Shown here in pieces: positions 8,886-17,702 of a DNA stretch of 64,000 nt. The stretch lies in assembly GCA_937873495.1 (NCBI GenBank), contig CALMXZ010000010.1:310001-374000 (forward strand), in the 5' to 3' direction. A model generated the notes under the pieces. That model saw nothing but the letters and a program-made list of their open reading frames with translations, ran no database searches and was not told the origin of the DNA. This DNA comes from an uncultured Trueperaceae bacterium. GTDB lineage: Bacteria > Deinococcota > Deinococci > Deinococcales > Trueperaceae. The translations under genes and the position numbers were made by a program. Each line of letters opens with the position of its first letter. Within the stretch, counting starts at the first letter, position 1.

Positions 8886-11150
8886 CTAGGGTCGGGCGTC
8901 CGCGGTGGCAGTGGCCGGCGCGGAGCCGCGCGGGTTGCGCAGGAAGACGAGGCAGGCGGCCGGCAGCAACGTCAGCGAGGCGGTGCCGACCGAGACGACG
9001 GTGAAGGCCATGAGGGAACCGAGCGTGCGCACCGGTACGAACTGGCTGAAGATCATGGCCGCGAAGCCGGCTCCGAGCGTGAGGGCCGTGAAGAGGATGG
9101 AGCGGCCGGAGGAGTGCAGGGCGCGGCCCATGGCCGCTTCCGGCGGGCGGCCGAGGCGTCGCTCCTCCATGTACCTCACCGTGAGGTGGATGGCGTAGTC
9201 GCCGACGCCGATGGCCAGGGCGCCAAGGAGCATGGTGGAGAGGTCGAGCGGGATGCCGAAGAAGCCGAGCATGCCGTACTGGAGGGCGATGGTGAGGAGC
9301 AGCGCGAGGATGGTCACGACGGCGGCGCGGAACGAGCGCACGAACGAGTCGATGATGACCACGAGCACGATGGCGAGCGAGAGGCTCAGCACGAAGTCGT
9401 GCAGCAGCGCGTCCTCGATGGCGAGCTGGAGCATGGTCGAGCCCGTGTAACCGAGCCGCGCGTACTGGCCGATGGTGGCCGCGCCCGCCGCCTCGATCTC
9501 GCTCATGATCCGGCGCATGACCGCCGTCGACTCCGAGCGCGTCGCGATGTCGACACGCGCCAAGCGCGAGTCGAGCGTGAGGTAGTTGCTCACCTGCTTC
9601 GGGTCGCCGGAGAGCTGGTAGAGGAGGAGCTCCTGGGCGACCTCCTCGCGCGTCGCAGGCAGCGCGAGGTCGCCGGTCAGGGTGTGATGGATCCCGCGCA
9701 GCACGGTGGCGATGGACGTCGTGTGCCCCACCCCGTCGATGCCGGCCACGCGCTCCTGGAAGGCCAGCATGGCCGCGAGCGCCGCCGGGTCGCTCATGTC
9801 GCCATCCACGAGCACCTCGACCTGGCTCGAGCCGCCGAACGCCGCCTCCACCACGGCGTAGTCGTGCCGCAGCGGCGAGTCGGCGTTGAAGTAGTCGATG
9901 ACCGCGGTGTTCGGCACGATGCGGGTGGTCCCGAGGACGGCGAGCGCCAGGAGGACGCCGGCGGCCACGAGGATGCCGTACCGCTGCTTGTCCGCGAAGC
10001 GAGCTACGGCCGCGAGGAAGCCGGCGATGACCCCCGGCTGCTCCGGATCGACGACGCGGCGTGGCGGGCGCAGCAGCCCGAGCACCGCGGGCAAGAGGAC
10101 GAGGGAGGCGACGAGCGTGGCCAGCACCCCGCCGGCCGTGAGGAGGCCGAGGCCGCGCACCGTCGGCATGCCCGAGAGCGCGAACGTGCAGAGCGCGGCC
10201 GAGATGGCGAGGCCGGAGATGAGCACTCCGAGCCCCGTCTCCTTGCGCGCCGTCGCGATGGCCGTGGCCTTGTCTGCGCCGTGGGAGAGCTCCTGGAAGA
10301 AGCGTCCGAGGAGATGGAGCGAGAAGGAGCTGCCCACCGCGAGGATGGCGACCGGCGCGATCACGCTGAGGGTCGTCAGCTCCGCGCCAAGCCAGCCCAT
10401 GGTCCCGAGGGACCAGAGGAGGCCGACGAGCACGGTCATGAGCGGCAGCAGGGCGCCGCGCACCGTGCGGAAGTTGAGGTAGAGCATCACTAGGATGAGC
10501 AGGGCGGCCACCCCGCCGAGGAGCGGCATCTCGCGCGCGAGGGTGGCGCGCATCTCGCCGTCGATGAGCGGCCCGCCCACGAGGTGCGACGCCCCGAAGC
10601 CGGCCCGCTGCCACTGCTCGTCGAGCACGGCGCGGATGGCGTTGCTCATGGCGGCCGAATCGACGTCGGCGGAGACCTCCATGACGACGTTGGCCGACCG
10701 GCCGTCCTCCGCCACCAGCAGGCCGCCGCGGTAGAGGGGCGACGTCTCCAGGTAGTGGCGGGCGTCGGCCAGGTCGTCCGCCGTCGGGGTGGGCGGGAAC
10801 AGGTCCTCGACGAGGAGGAAGCCGTCGTCGTCGAGCATGCGCTGCGCGTTGGCCGCGCTCGTCACGTTTTCGACGCCCGCGACGCCGGCGAGGCTCGCCG
10901 TCAGCTTGGCGAGCTGGGCGATGGCAGGCTGCGTGTAGATGTCGCCTTCGAGGAGCGCGACCATGACGGCGTCCGCGCCGAACACGTCGGACACCTCGCG
11001 CTGCAGGTCGGCGACCGCGCTCTTGTCAGGGAGCATCGCGGACACGGAGGCGTCGAGGCGCAGCCGCAACGCCCCGAGGCCGAAGGCGATGGAGAGGACG
11101 ACGAAGGCCGCGACCACGGCCATATCGCGCCGGCGCTTGCCGGCGGTCAT
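8886..11150 (-). CDS. MMPL/RND-family lipid or hydrophobe transporter
   Basis: Inner-membrane RND-superfamily exporter of the MMPL (HpnN-like) type, about 754 aa. It shows two repeats, each with one N-terminal membrane helix, a large periplasmic domain and a block of five helices. Conserved family stretches include FRTVRGALLPL, SFSLHLLGRFFQEL and GALAIGVGDYAIHLTVRYMEE. The ATG at 11150 is preferred (GGAG 6 bases upstream). The ATG at 11180 has no SD and the bases around it form a palindrome that matches the site upstream of the TetR gene, so they are better read as an operator. The genes downstream encode a LolA-like carrier and a beta-barrel, suggesting export of a lipid-like substrate to the outer membrane. 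Confidence 0.88.
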   Translation of the reverse strand: MTAGKRRRDMAVVAAFVVLSIAFGLGALRLRLDASVSAMLPDKSAVADLQREVSDVFGADAVMVALLEGDIYTQPAIAQLAKLTASLAGVAGVENVTSAANAQRMLDDDGFLLVEDLFPPTPTADDLADARHYLETSPLYRGGLLVAEDGRSANVVMEVSADVDSAAMSNAIRAVLDEQWQRAGFGASHLVGGPLIDGEMRATLAREMPLLGGVAALLILVMLYLNFRTVRGALLPLMTVLVGLLWSLGTMGWLGAELTTLSVIAPVAILAVGSSFSLHLLGRFFQELSHGADKATAIATARKETGLGVLISGLAISAALCTFALSGMPTVRGLGLLTAGGVLATLVASLVLLPAVLGLLRPPRRVVDPEQPGVIAGFLAAVARFADKQRYGILVAAGVLLALAVLGTTRIVPNTAVIDYFNADSPLRHDYAVVEAAFGGSSQVEVLVDGDMSDPAALAAMLAFQERVAGIDGVGHTTSIATVLRGIHHTLTGDLALPATREEVAQELLLYQLSGDPKQVSNYLTLDSRLARVDIATRSESTAVMRRIMSEIEAAGAATIGQYARLGYTGSTMLQLAIEDALLHDFVLSLSLAIVLVVIIDSFVRSFRAAVVTILALLLTIALQYGMLGFFGIPLDLSTMLLGALAIGVGDYAIHLTVRYMEERRLGRPPEAAMGRALHSSGRSILFTALTLGAGFAAMIFSQFVPVRTLGSLMAFTVVSVGTASLTLLPAACLVFLRNPRGSAPATATADARP

Positions 11151-11163
11151 GCTCGGCTCCGGC

Positions 11164-11179
11164 TGGAACGAGCGTTCCA
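11164..11179. promoter_or_regulatory. Palindromic operator before the MMPL gene
   Basis: TGGAACG-AG-CGTTCCA: a perfect 7-bp inverted repeat with a 2-base centre, 14 bases before the preferred start of the MMPL gene. The same arms recur upstream of the TetR gene. Size and symmetry are typical of TetR-family operators. The binding protein is inferred to be the adjacent TetR regulator. Confidence 0.75.
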
Positions 11180-11227
11180 TATGGAGCTGGTTCGTTCGGC
11201 TCTGGCGTTCATGCGTGCGGTCGCCTC

Positions 11228-11860
11228 CTAGGCGTTCGGACGTTGGTTCGTCTGGTTCGGGGTGTGCGGTCCGGTGGGGTCGCCGGAGATGCTGTCTAGG
11301 ACCATGGCGGCGTAGCTCGTCAACGTGGCCCTCTCGGTCGAGACCTTGGCGACGAAGCCGAGGCTCAGTGCGCCGAACAGGAGGAAGCGCGCCACGTGCT
11401 CGGGCGGGTGGCGCAGCCGCAGCTCGCCGCGCTCGGCCGCGGCCGCGATCAGGCCGCCGACCATCTCGATCAGCCCCATTAGGTAGCGCGACAGGAAGGC
11501 GAGGACCTCCGGCTTCGTGCCGGCCTCCTCGACCGCCGCCCTGAGCGTGAGGGAGCTGGTGCCGCCTGCGCTCGTCAGCTCGTCGATCAGCGAGGTGAGC
11601 AAGCCGGAGAACTTCTCCTTGAAAGCGCCAGGACCTGCGAGGCCGAGCCGCAACTGCTCGCGCTCCAGGGCAGCGTGGGCGGCGAGGGCCTCCATGTACA
11701 GCTCGTACTTGCCGCCGAAAGCCGCGTAGAACGAGCTGGCGCTGAGGCCGAGCTCGTCGAGCAGATGGCGGACCGACGTGCCCTCGTAGCCCTGGCGCCG
11801 GAACAGGCCGGCCGCCTTGAGGACGGTCTCGTCGTGGTCGAACGCCTTGGGTCGCGCCAT
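11228..11860 (-). CDS. TetR/AcrR family transcriptional regulator
   Basis: DNA-binding repressor of 210 aa. The N-terminal helix-turn-helix (residues about 9-50) reads AAGLFRRQGYEGTSVRHLL then ELGLSASSFYAAFGGKYELY, the classic TetR pattern. The C-terminal ligand-binding domain is helical with no recognisable ligand signature. It is the first gene of the minus-strand cassette and lies 77 bases before the MMPL gene. Palindromes upstream of it and of the MMPL gene suggest autorepression and cassette control, possibly relieved by the transported compound. Confidence 0.92.
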   Translation of the reverse strand: MARPKAFDHDETVLKAAGLFRRQGYEGTSVRHLLDELGLSASSFYAAFGGKYELYMEALAAHAALEREQLRLGLAGPGAFKEKFSGLLTSLIDELTSAGGTSSLTLRAAVEEAGTKPEVLAFLSRYLMGLIEMVGGLIAAAAERGELRLRHPPEHVARFLLFGALSLGFVAKVSTERATLTSYAAMVLDSISGDPTGPHTPNQTNQRPNA

Positions 11861-11881
11861 CGGCCTGAGACTACCACGTTA

Positions 11882-11897
11882 TGGAACGTTCGTTCCG
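11882..11897. promoter_or_regulatory. Palindromic operator upstream of the TetR gene
   Basis: TGGAACG-TT-CGTTCCG: a 6-of-7 bp inverted repeat with a 2-base centre, 22 bases before the TetR start codon. It matches the site at 11164-11179 in both arms, with only the centre and one end base different. Its position suits autorepression. Confidence 0.75.
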
Positions 11898-11930
11898 TAT
11901 CCAGCCGACGCCTGTTCGCCGCGGCACTGG

Positions 11931-12683
11931 TCAGGCGACGAGCTTGTGCCTGAGCGCCGCCAACTGCTCGTCCCGCAGCCCGTTGGCCCGCAAGTAGGCC
12001 GTCGCGCCGCCGTAACGGGTGGCGAGGTAGTCGAGCGCGGGCAGCATGAGGTCGGGCGTCGCCCCGAGCAGGCGCTCGAAGTCGCTGCGCTTGACGCCGT
12101 GCTTGGCGGCGTCCTCGAGCAGGCGCCGGCGCAGCGGGTCGATGCGGTCGTGCGTGAGGGCGAAGTCCTCGATGATCGTGTCCCTGTCAACTCCGACGGC
12201 CTCGAGCAGGAGCGCGGCCACGAGGCCGGTGCGGTCCTTGCCGGCCGTGCAGTGGAAGAGCGAGGCGCCCCGCGCGTTCGCCAGCAGCGTCATCACGCGC
12301 ACGAAGCCGGGGCCGGCGTGATCGAGGGCCCGCAGGTAGAAGGCGGTGATGTCCCACGGGTCGGTGGGGCGGTCGCCGGCCGCGTCGATATGCCCCCAGA
12401 TCTCGACGTTCTGGTAATCGATGCCGCTCCTGGCCGCCAGGCTGTTCTTGTCGCGCTCGAGCTCGTGCGCCTGGCGCAGGTCTATGACGGTGCTCAGGCC
12501 GAGCCGGGCGAGGCGCTCGAAGTCGGCGGCTCCCAGGTCCATCGGGACGTCGGAGCGGAAGAACACGCCGAAACGGGTCTGGCCGTTCCCGGCGACGGGC
12601 AAGCCCCCGAGGTCACGGGTGTTGAGGGTGCCGTCGAGCGGGAGGAAGCGGTGGTCGTGAGGTGAAGCGGACGCCTTACTCAT
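11931..12683 (-). CDS. Tyrosine-protein phosphatase (Y_phosphatase3 family)
   Basis: Protein tyrosine/serine phosphatase of 250 aa. It has the family N-terminus NTRDLGG and FFRSD, a VIDLRQAHE stretch, and the catalytic P-loop HCTAGKDRTG (Cys-x5-Arg) near residue 166, with the general-acid region upstream. Likely cytoplasmic (no signal peptide). A TAGAAT box ends 9 bases before the ATG, so the transcript is probably nearly leaderless. It is transcribed divergently from the zinc metallopeptidase gene. The substrate is unknown. Confidence 0.9.
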   Translation of the reverse strand: MSKASASPHDHRFLPLDGTLNTRDLGGLPVAGNGQTRFGVFFRSDVPMDLGAADFERLARLGLSTVIDLRQAHELERDKNSLAARSGIDYQNVEIWGHIDAAGDRPTDPWDITAFYLRALDHAGPGFVRVMTLLANARGASLFHCTAGKDRTGLVAALLLEAVGVDRDTIIEDFALTHDRIDPLRRRLLEDAAKHGVKRSDFERLLGATPDLMLPALDYLATRYGGATAYLRANGLRDEQLAALRHKLVA

Positions 12684-12833
12684 GGTCCGGGGATTCTACT
12701 ATCGGGGTAGCATGCTCGGACGACGACGCGTGAGCGGGGCACGGGGCAAGGTCCGCCGAGCCCGCGGCGCCGCGAGGTCGTGGCGAGACGTGGCAGGGCG
12801 GGTCCCCTCCGGTGCCCGCCGAGGAGAGTGCGC

Positions 12834-13655
12834 ATGAAGTGGGAAGACGCTGGTCGTAGCAAGAACCTCGAGGACCGCAGAGCGGCCGGTCCGGGCCGCG
12901 CGGCCGTACCCCTCGGCATCGGCGGCGTGCTGATCATCCTCGCGCTCAGCGCCATCACGGGCACGGACCTCTTCTCGGCCCTCGGCCTGTCGCCGAGCGC
13001 GGCCGTGCAGCCCCAGACCGCCGCCCCCAACCAGGCGGAACTCGAGGCGGAGGAGCCGATGGTGCGCTTCGTCTCGTTCGTGCTCGACGACGTGCAGTCG
13101 TTCTGGCACGCGACGTTCGAGGCGAGCGACCTCCCGTACCAGGAAGCGGGCCTCGTCCTGTACCGCAACGCCGTGAGCACGGCGTGCGGCGACGCCCCCT
13201 CCTCCGCCGGGCCTTTCTACTGTCCTGGCGATCAGAAAGTCTACCTCGACCTCTCGTTCTTCGAGGAGCTGAGCAGGCGCTATGGGGCGCCTGGCGACTT
13301 CGCCCAGGCCTACGTGGTCGCGCACGAACTCGGCCACCACGTGCAGAACCTGCTCGGCACGCTCTCGCGCGCCCAGTCACAGGGCTTGTCCGTGCCGGTC
13401 GAGCTCCAGGCCGACTGCTTCGCGGGCGTGTGGGGCGCCAGCGCCGACCGGCGCGGGGTCATGGAGCGCGGCGACCTCCAGGAGGGTCTCGGCGCGGCCG
13501 CCTCCGTCGGCGACGACACCCTCGCGAAGCGCGCCGGACGCATCCCCAACCAGGAGACCTTCACGCACGGTAGCTCGGCCCAGCGCACCCAATGGTTCAC
13601 CACGGGCTTCCAGTCCGGCGACCCCAACAGCTGCAACACGTTCGCCGGCCGGTGA
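12834..13655 (+). CDS. Neutral zinc metallopeptidase (YpfJ family)
   Basis: Membrane-anchored metalloprotease of the YpfJ family, 273 aa. One N-terminal membrane helix (VPLGIGGVLIILALSAI) follows a short cytoplasmic segment that begins MKWEDAGRSKN, a family hallmark. The zinc motif HELGHH is in the domain that follows, with QADCFAGVWG downstream supplying the third ligand region. The ATG at 12834 has a GAGGAG SD 7 bases upstream; an in-frame extension to 12780 has none. The physiological substrate is unknown for this family. Confidence 0.92.
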   Translation: MKWEDAGRSKNLEDRRAAGPGRAAVPLGIGGVLIILALSAITGTDLFSALGLSPSAAVQPQTAAPNQAELEAEEPMVRFVSFVLDDVQSFWHATFEASDLPYQEAGLVLYRNAVSTACGDAPSSAGPFYCPGDQKVYLDLSFFEELSRRYGAPGDFAQAYVVAHELGHHVQNLLGTLSRAQSQGLSVPVELQADCFAGVWGASADRRGVMERGDLQEGLGAAASVGDDTLAKRAGRIPNQETFTHGSSAQRTQWFTTGFQSGDPNSCNTFAGR

Positions 13656-13752
13656 GCCGTGCGCGTGACGTGCGCGCCGGGACCACGCGCCTTGGTCGCG
13701 AGCCGGACCATGGTCGGCCCGCGCCGGCGGTTCATGCGGTACTCATACTTCG

Positions 13753-13781
13753 TTGACGGCTTATGCCTTCCCTAATATGCT
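13753..13781 (+). promoter_or_regulatory. Sigma-A type promoter of the sugar ABC operon
   Basis: TTGACG at 13753-13758, a 17-base spacer, and TATGCT at 13776-13781. This is a near-consensus promoter located in the gap after the metallopeptidase gene. It would give a leader of about 110 bases before the binding-protein start. Confidence 0.7.
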
Positions 13782-13899
13782 GCGCGGTGATATCGCAATC
13801 AGGTGGGAGCGCGGAACCGGGCTCTCCGCCGCTTACCCCCGCTCGTGCGGTTGGTTGGATATCGTGCCCGGACGTGAGAGTCGGGGAATAGGAGGAATG

Positions 13900-15183
13900 A
13901 TGTTCAACCGCTTAGCCCGCGTTCTCGCTCTGCTGCTGGCCGCCATCGTGGTCGGAGGCAGCGCCGTCGCGCAGACGGAGATCGTCTACTGGACGCACGA
14001 GGACCCGAACCGCACGGCCCTCGAAACGGAACTCATCGCCAGGTTCGAGGCCGACTACCCGCAGTACAAGGTCGTGCGCGTCACCAACCCGACGGACCAG
14101 ATGGCGCAGCTCATCCTGACGGCCTTCTCCGCCAACCGCGGCCCCGACATCTTCAACATGGACATCCCGAACGAGTACCCGTACATCGTCAACGGGCGCG
14201 TCGCCCCAGTCAACCCGGCGGCCGCGGGCTACATCGACGAGCAGTCCATCTACGACGCGTACCTCCCGGGCACCCTCGACCCGGTCACGTACGAGGGCGA
14301 GCTCTACGGCCTGCCCCTCGAGGTGACGAACTGGTCGATCTACCTGAACATGAACGTGTTCCGCGACGCCGGGCTCGACCCCCTCACCGACTACCCGCGC
14401 ACGTGGGAGCAGCTGATGGACGTGGCCGAGAAGCTCACGGTCCGCGACGGTGAGATCATCACGCGCCGCGGCTTCGACTTCCGCTATCCCTACTACCTCA
14501 ACTTCATGCCGTCCATGGCCGCGCAGCTCGGCGGCAAGCTCATCGGCGACGACGGCAAGAGCGCCATCGTCGGCGACGAGGCCTGGCTCCGCGTGCTGCA
14601 GTACTTCAAGGACTGGGGCCCCACCGGCAAGAACCTCGGCGCTCCGACCTACAAGGCGGCGCGCTCGATCTTCAACTTCGACAACAACGACATCGGCATG
14701 ATGGAGTCCGGCCAGTACCAGGCCGCGCGCATCCTCAACGACAACCCCGGCTTCCTGCCGGGCGAGGGCTGGATGGTCGTCCCGTTCCCGCAGTGGGAGG
14801 ACGCCGTCGCCGACGTGGCCGAGGCGTACTACGGCCACTACTGGATGGTCAACGCCCAGGCGTCGAAGGAGAAGCAGCAGGCTGCCTGGACGCTGCTCGG
14901 CTACTTCGCGAGCCACGCGGACGAGTTCTTCCAGCGCGTCGCGGTCCTGCAGCCGACCCAGGACCTCCTCGCCTCCGACATGTTCAAGAATGCCCCGTAC
15001 TCCTCCGTCTTCATGGGCGACCTGGCCAAGGCGCCGGTCATCTACTACGACGAGAACTCGCCGCAGGTGCTGCAGGTCCTCAAGGACTCTGTCGAGGCGG
15101 TCATGCTGCAAGGCAAGGACCCCGCGGACGTCCTCAAGACCATGCGCGAAGGCGTCGAGCGCGCCCTGCGCGGCGAGTACTGA
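13900..15183 (+). CDS. Sugar ABC transporter substrate-binding protein (SBP_bac_1)
   Basis: Extracellular solute-binding protein of the MalE/UgpB type, 427 aa. A Sec signal peptide ends at VVGGSAVAQ, followed by EIVYWTHEDPN and the family segments ANRGPDIFNMD and YGLPLEVTNWSIYLNMNVF. An SD (GGAGG at 13891) precedes two adjacent ATGs at 13897 and 13900; the second has better spacing. It opens a four-gene operon with two permeases and a HAD phosphatase. The ligand is most likely a carbohydrate, by family. Confidence 0.92.
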   Translation: MFNRLARVLALLLAAIVVGGSAVAQTEIVYWTHEDPNRTALETELIARFEADYPQYKVVRVTNPTDQMAQLILTAFSANRGPDIFNMDIPNEYPYIVNGRVAPVNPAAAGYIDEQSIYDAYLPGTLDPVTYEGELYGLPLEVTNWSIYLNMNVFRDAGLDPLTDYPRTWEQLMDVAEKLTVRDGEIITRRGFDFRYPYYLNFMPSMAAQLGGKLIGDDGKSAIVGDEAWLRVLQYFKDWGPTGKNLGAPTYKAARSIFNFDNNDIGMMESGQYQAARILNDNPGFLPGEGWMVVPFPQWEDAVADVAEAYYGHYWMVNAQASKEKQQAAWTLLGYFASHADEFFQRVAVLQPTQDLLASDMFKNAPYSSVFMGDLAKAPVIYYDENSPQVLQVLKDSVEAVMLQGKDPADVLKTMREGVERALRGEY

Positions 15184-15193
15184 GTAGTTCCGG

Positions 15194-16096
15194 GTGGCGC
15201 GCAAGGCCGTCAAACTGACCGTGGCCACCAGAAGGGCGATGTGGGGCTGGGTGTTCGTACTCCCAGCCCTCATCTATTTCGCGGTCTTCAGCTTCTACCC
15301 TATCTTCAACGCGTTGTGGCTCAGCCTGCACACCAAGAACCCCCTGTCATTGCGACCTCCCAGGTTCGTCGGCCTGCGCAACTACATCGACCTGTTGCAC
15401 TCGACGTCGTTCTGGAACTCGTGGAAGGCCACGGGGCTCTTTACGCTCGGCACGGCCATCCCCCTCGTCGTGCTTAGCCTCCTGCTGGCCACGATCATCG
15501 TCTCCCGTCTGAACTTCCGGCGCTTCTTCCAGCTGGCGTTCTACGCCCCGGCCGTGATCCCGAGCGTGGTGGCGGCGGCCGTGTGGCTGCTCCTGCTCGA
15601 CCCGCGCGGCATCGCCAACCAGTGGGTCAACTTCGTGCTCGGGCTCAGCGGCGTCGACCACAAGTGGCTCGCCAACCCCGAGATGGTGCGCTTCTCGACC
15701 ACGATCGTCTACTTGTGGGAGAAGCTCGGCTTCTTCACGATCATCTTCATAGCCGGCCTCGGCGGCATCCCGCAGAGCGTCAGGGAAGCGGCCCACGTCG
15801 ACGGCGCCGGCGGCTGGCAGCTCTACCGCTACGTGACCTTGCCGCTGCTCAAGCCGACAACGCTCCTCGTCTCGGTCATGGCCATGATCTTCTGCATGCG
15901 CACGTTCGCGACGCAGTACCTGTTCACCCAGGCCGGCGCCCCGCGCGAGTCCATCAACGTGGTGACCCTCGGGATCTACACGACGGGCATCCGCGACCTC
16001 CAGCTGGGCTTGGCGAACGCCATGAGCATCGTGCTCCTGGTCGTCATGCTGGTCCTGTCCGTGCTGCAGTTCAGGCTGTCAGGGAGGGAGGGCTGA
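15194..16096 (+). CDS. Sugar ABC transporter permease (MalF/UgpA family)
   Basis: Inner-membrane permease, 300 aa, six predicted helices. The EAA loop reads REAAHVDGAGGWQLYRYVTLP, the standard CUT1-family form. It starts with GTG 11 bases after the binding protein stop, and its stop is directly followed by the next ATG. It would pair with the MalG-like permease; no ATPase gene is in the operon, which is common for CUT1 importers that share a MsiK/UgpC-type ATPase. Confidence 0.93.
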   Translation: MARKAVKLTVATRRAMWGWVFVLPALIYFAVFSFYPIFNALWLSLHTKNPLSLRPPRFVGLRNYIDLLHSTSFWNSWKATGLFTLGTAIPLVVLSLLLATIIVSRLNFRRFFQLAFYAPAVIPSVVAAAVWLLLLDPRGIANQWVNFVLGLSGVDHKWLANPEMVRFSTTIVYLWEKLGFFTIIFIAGLGGIPQSVREAAHVDGAGGWQLYRYVTLPLLKPTTLLVSVMAMIFCMRTFATQYLFTQAGAPRESINVVTLGIYTTGIRDLQLGLANAMSIVLLVVMLVLSVLQFRLSGREG

Positions 16097-16996
16097 ATGG
16101 CCACCGGTAGCCTCAGACGACGGCGCGCCGCTTCAGGGATGCCGGTCGTGCGCCGGACCGCGATGGAGTCGGTCGTCCACGCCCTTGGTTGGCTCGTGCT
16201 CGTAGTCGCGCTGGTGTTGGTGTTGGCCCCGCTCGCGTTCATGTTCATCGCGTCCTTCATGCCGGCGCGAGACATCATGCGCATGCCGTTCTCGTGGTGG
16301 CCCGACTCCCTCTTCCTCGACAACTTCTGGCAGGCCATCAAGGGCAACGACGGCAAGTTCATCTTCCCGCGCGCCATCCTGAACTCGGTCGTGGTGGCGA
16401 GCAGCGTGGCCCTCACGACGGTGCTGTTCTCGGCGCTGGCGGGCTACGGGCTCACGAAGCTGAAGTTCAGGGGCAGCAACATCGTCTTCCTCCTCATCCT
16501 CTCCACCCTGATGGTGCCGTTCGAGACCGTCATGATCCCCCTGTACGTCGTGGTGACCGGCATGGGGCTCCAGAACAGTTACGCCGGGCTGATCATCCCG
16601 TTCCTGCTTAGCGCGTTCGGCGTGTTCCTCATGCGGCAGTCGCTCGTGACCTTCCCGGACGAGCTCCTCGACGCCTCCCGCATCGACGGCGCGTCCGAGT
16701 TGGGGATCTTCTTTCGCATCGTGCTGCCCAACATGCTGCCCGTCATGGCGGTCCTCGGCGTCCTCACCTTCGAGCAACAGTGGGGCAACCTCATCTGGCC
16801 GCTGCTGGTCGTCCAGACCGCCGAGCTGAGGACCATGCCGCTCTACGTCGTGACGTTCATGGAGGAGAAGAGCACGAACGAAGGCGCCATGGTCGCCGTC
16901 GCCGCGCTCTCGAGCATTCCGATGCTCGTCATCTTCTTCAGCCTCTCGCAGTTCTTCCTCAAAGGCGCCAACGTCTTCTCGGCTGGTAAGGAGTGA
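16097..16996 (+). CDS. Sugar ABC transporter permease (MalG/UgpE family)
   Basis: Inner-membrane permease, 299 aa, partner of the preceding MalF-like subunit. It shows the typical N-terminal helix plus SFMPARDIMRMPFSWWPD periplasmic loop and an EAA loop LDASRIDGASELGIFFRIVLP. The start codon abuts the previous stop. The final bases overlap the GTG of the HAD gene. Confidence 0.93.
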   Translation: MATGSLRRRRAASGMPVVRRTAMESVVHALGWLVLVVALVLVLAPLAFMFIASFMPARDIMRMPFSWWPDSLFLDNFWQAIKGNDGKFIFPRAILNSVVVASSVALTTVLFSALAGYGLTKLKFRGSNIVFLLILSTLMVPFETVMIPLYVVVTGMGLQNSYAGLIIPFLLSAFGVFLMRQSLVTFPDELLDASRIDGASELGIFFRIVLPNMLPVMAVLGVLTFEQQWGNLIWPLLVVQTAELRTMPLYVVTFMEEKSTNEGAMVAVAALSSIPMLVIFFSLSQFFLKGANVFSAGKE

Positions 16997-17625
16997 TCCG
17001 CCCTCCAGCAGCCGGGCTCGGAGCCGACCAGGCGCCGAGGCTGGCCATCTTCGATATGGGCGGCGTGATGGTCGACGGGCACGATGTCGCCCCGACCATC
17101 GCGACCGCGCTCGGCCTCGACGCCGCCACCTTCAGGCGCCTGCTGCGGGAGGCGGGGTCGGACGATCTCGACACCGGCAGGGTCTCCGCGGCCGAGTTCT
17201 GGGAGCGCTTCAAGGCCGTCACCGGGTTGGAGCTGGCCGGTGAGCCGTGGGGCGATCACTTCCACCCGCGCCGTCGGCCCGGCATGTACGACCTGGTGGA
17301 GCGGCTCAAGGCCGCCGGCGTGAGGGTGGTGGCCGGCACCAACACGTCGGGCCCGCACTACCGCGTCCACCTGGACGGCGGCGACTACGCCGTGTTCGAC
17401 CATGTCTACGCCTCGCATATCCTCGGGGTCGCGAAGCCGGACCCGCAGTTCTGGCTCAGGATCCTCGATGCCGAGGGCGTTGGTGGGGAGCAGGCGTTCT
17501 TCATCGACGACCTCGCCGAGAACGTCGGCGCGGCCGCGCGGCTCGGGCTCACGACCGTGACGTGCGGCGACCCGGCCGCGGCGATCGCCGGGGTCGAGGC
17601 CGTCTTCGGTCTGGCGCCTGGCTGA
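16993..17625 (+). CDS. HAD-superfamily hydrolase (phosphatase-like)
   Basis: Cytoplasmic HAD-like phosphatase of 210 aa. Motif I is FDMGGVMVDG (nucleophile Asp at about residue 19), motif II lies in AGTNTSG, motif III includes the Lys in GVAKPDPQFW, and motif IV is FFIDDLAENV. The helical cap is short (HAD IA type). It is coupled to the MalG-like gene by a GTGA overlap, so it probably acts on a phosphorylated intermediate of the imported sugar. The exact substrate cannot be read. Confidence 0.85.
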   Translation: MIRPPAAGLGADQAPRLAIFDMGGVMVDGHDVAPTIATALGLDAATFRRLLREAGSDDLDTGRVSAAEFWERFKAVTGLELAGEPWGDHFHPRRRPGMYDLVERLKAAGVRVVAGTNTSGPHYRVHLDGGDYAVFDHVYASHILGVAKPDPQFWLRILDAEGVGGEQAFFIDDLAENVGAAARLGLTTVTCGDPAAAIAGVEAVFGLAPG

Positions 17626-17702
17626 GCGGCGCGGGGCGCCCGGCCGCGGCCTTTGTCTCGGGTCATGGCTCGCGGCCGCGCGCGGCGGTTAGCTTCGCCC
17701 CC

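Noticed and set aside
8833-10614. N-terminal extension of the LolA-like frame up to 10614
   Set aside because: It overlaps the MMPL gene in another frame, is Arg/His-rich, and a strong SD marks the start at 8832.
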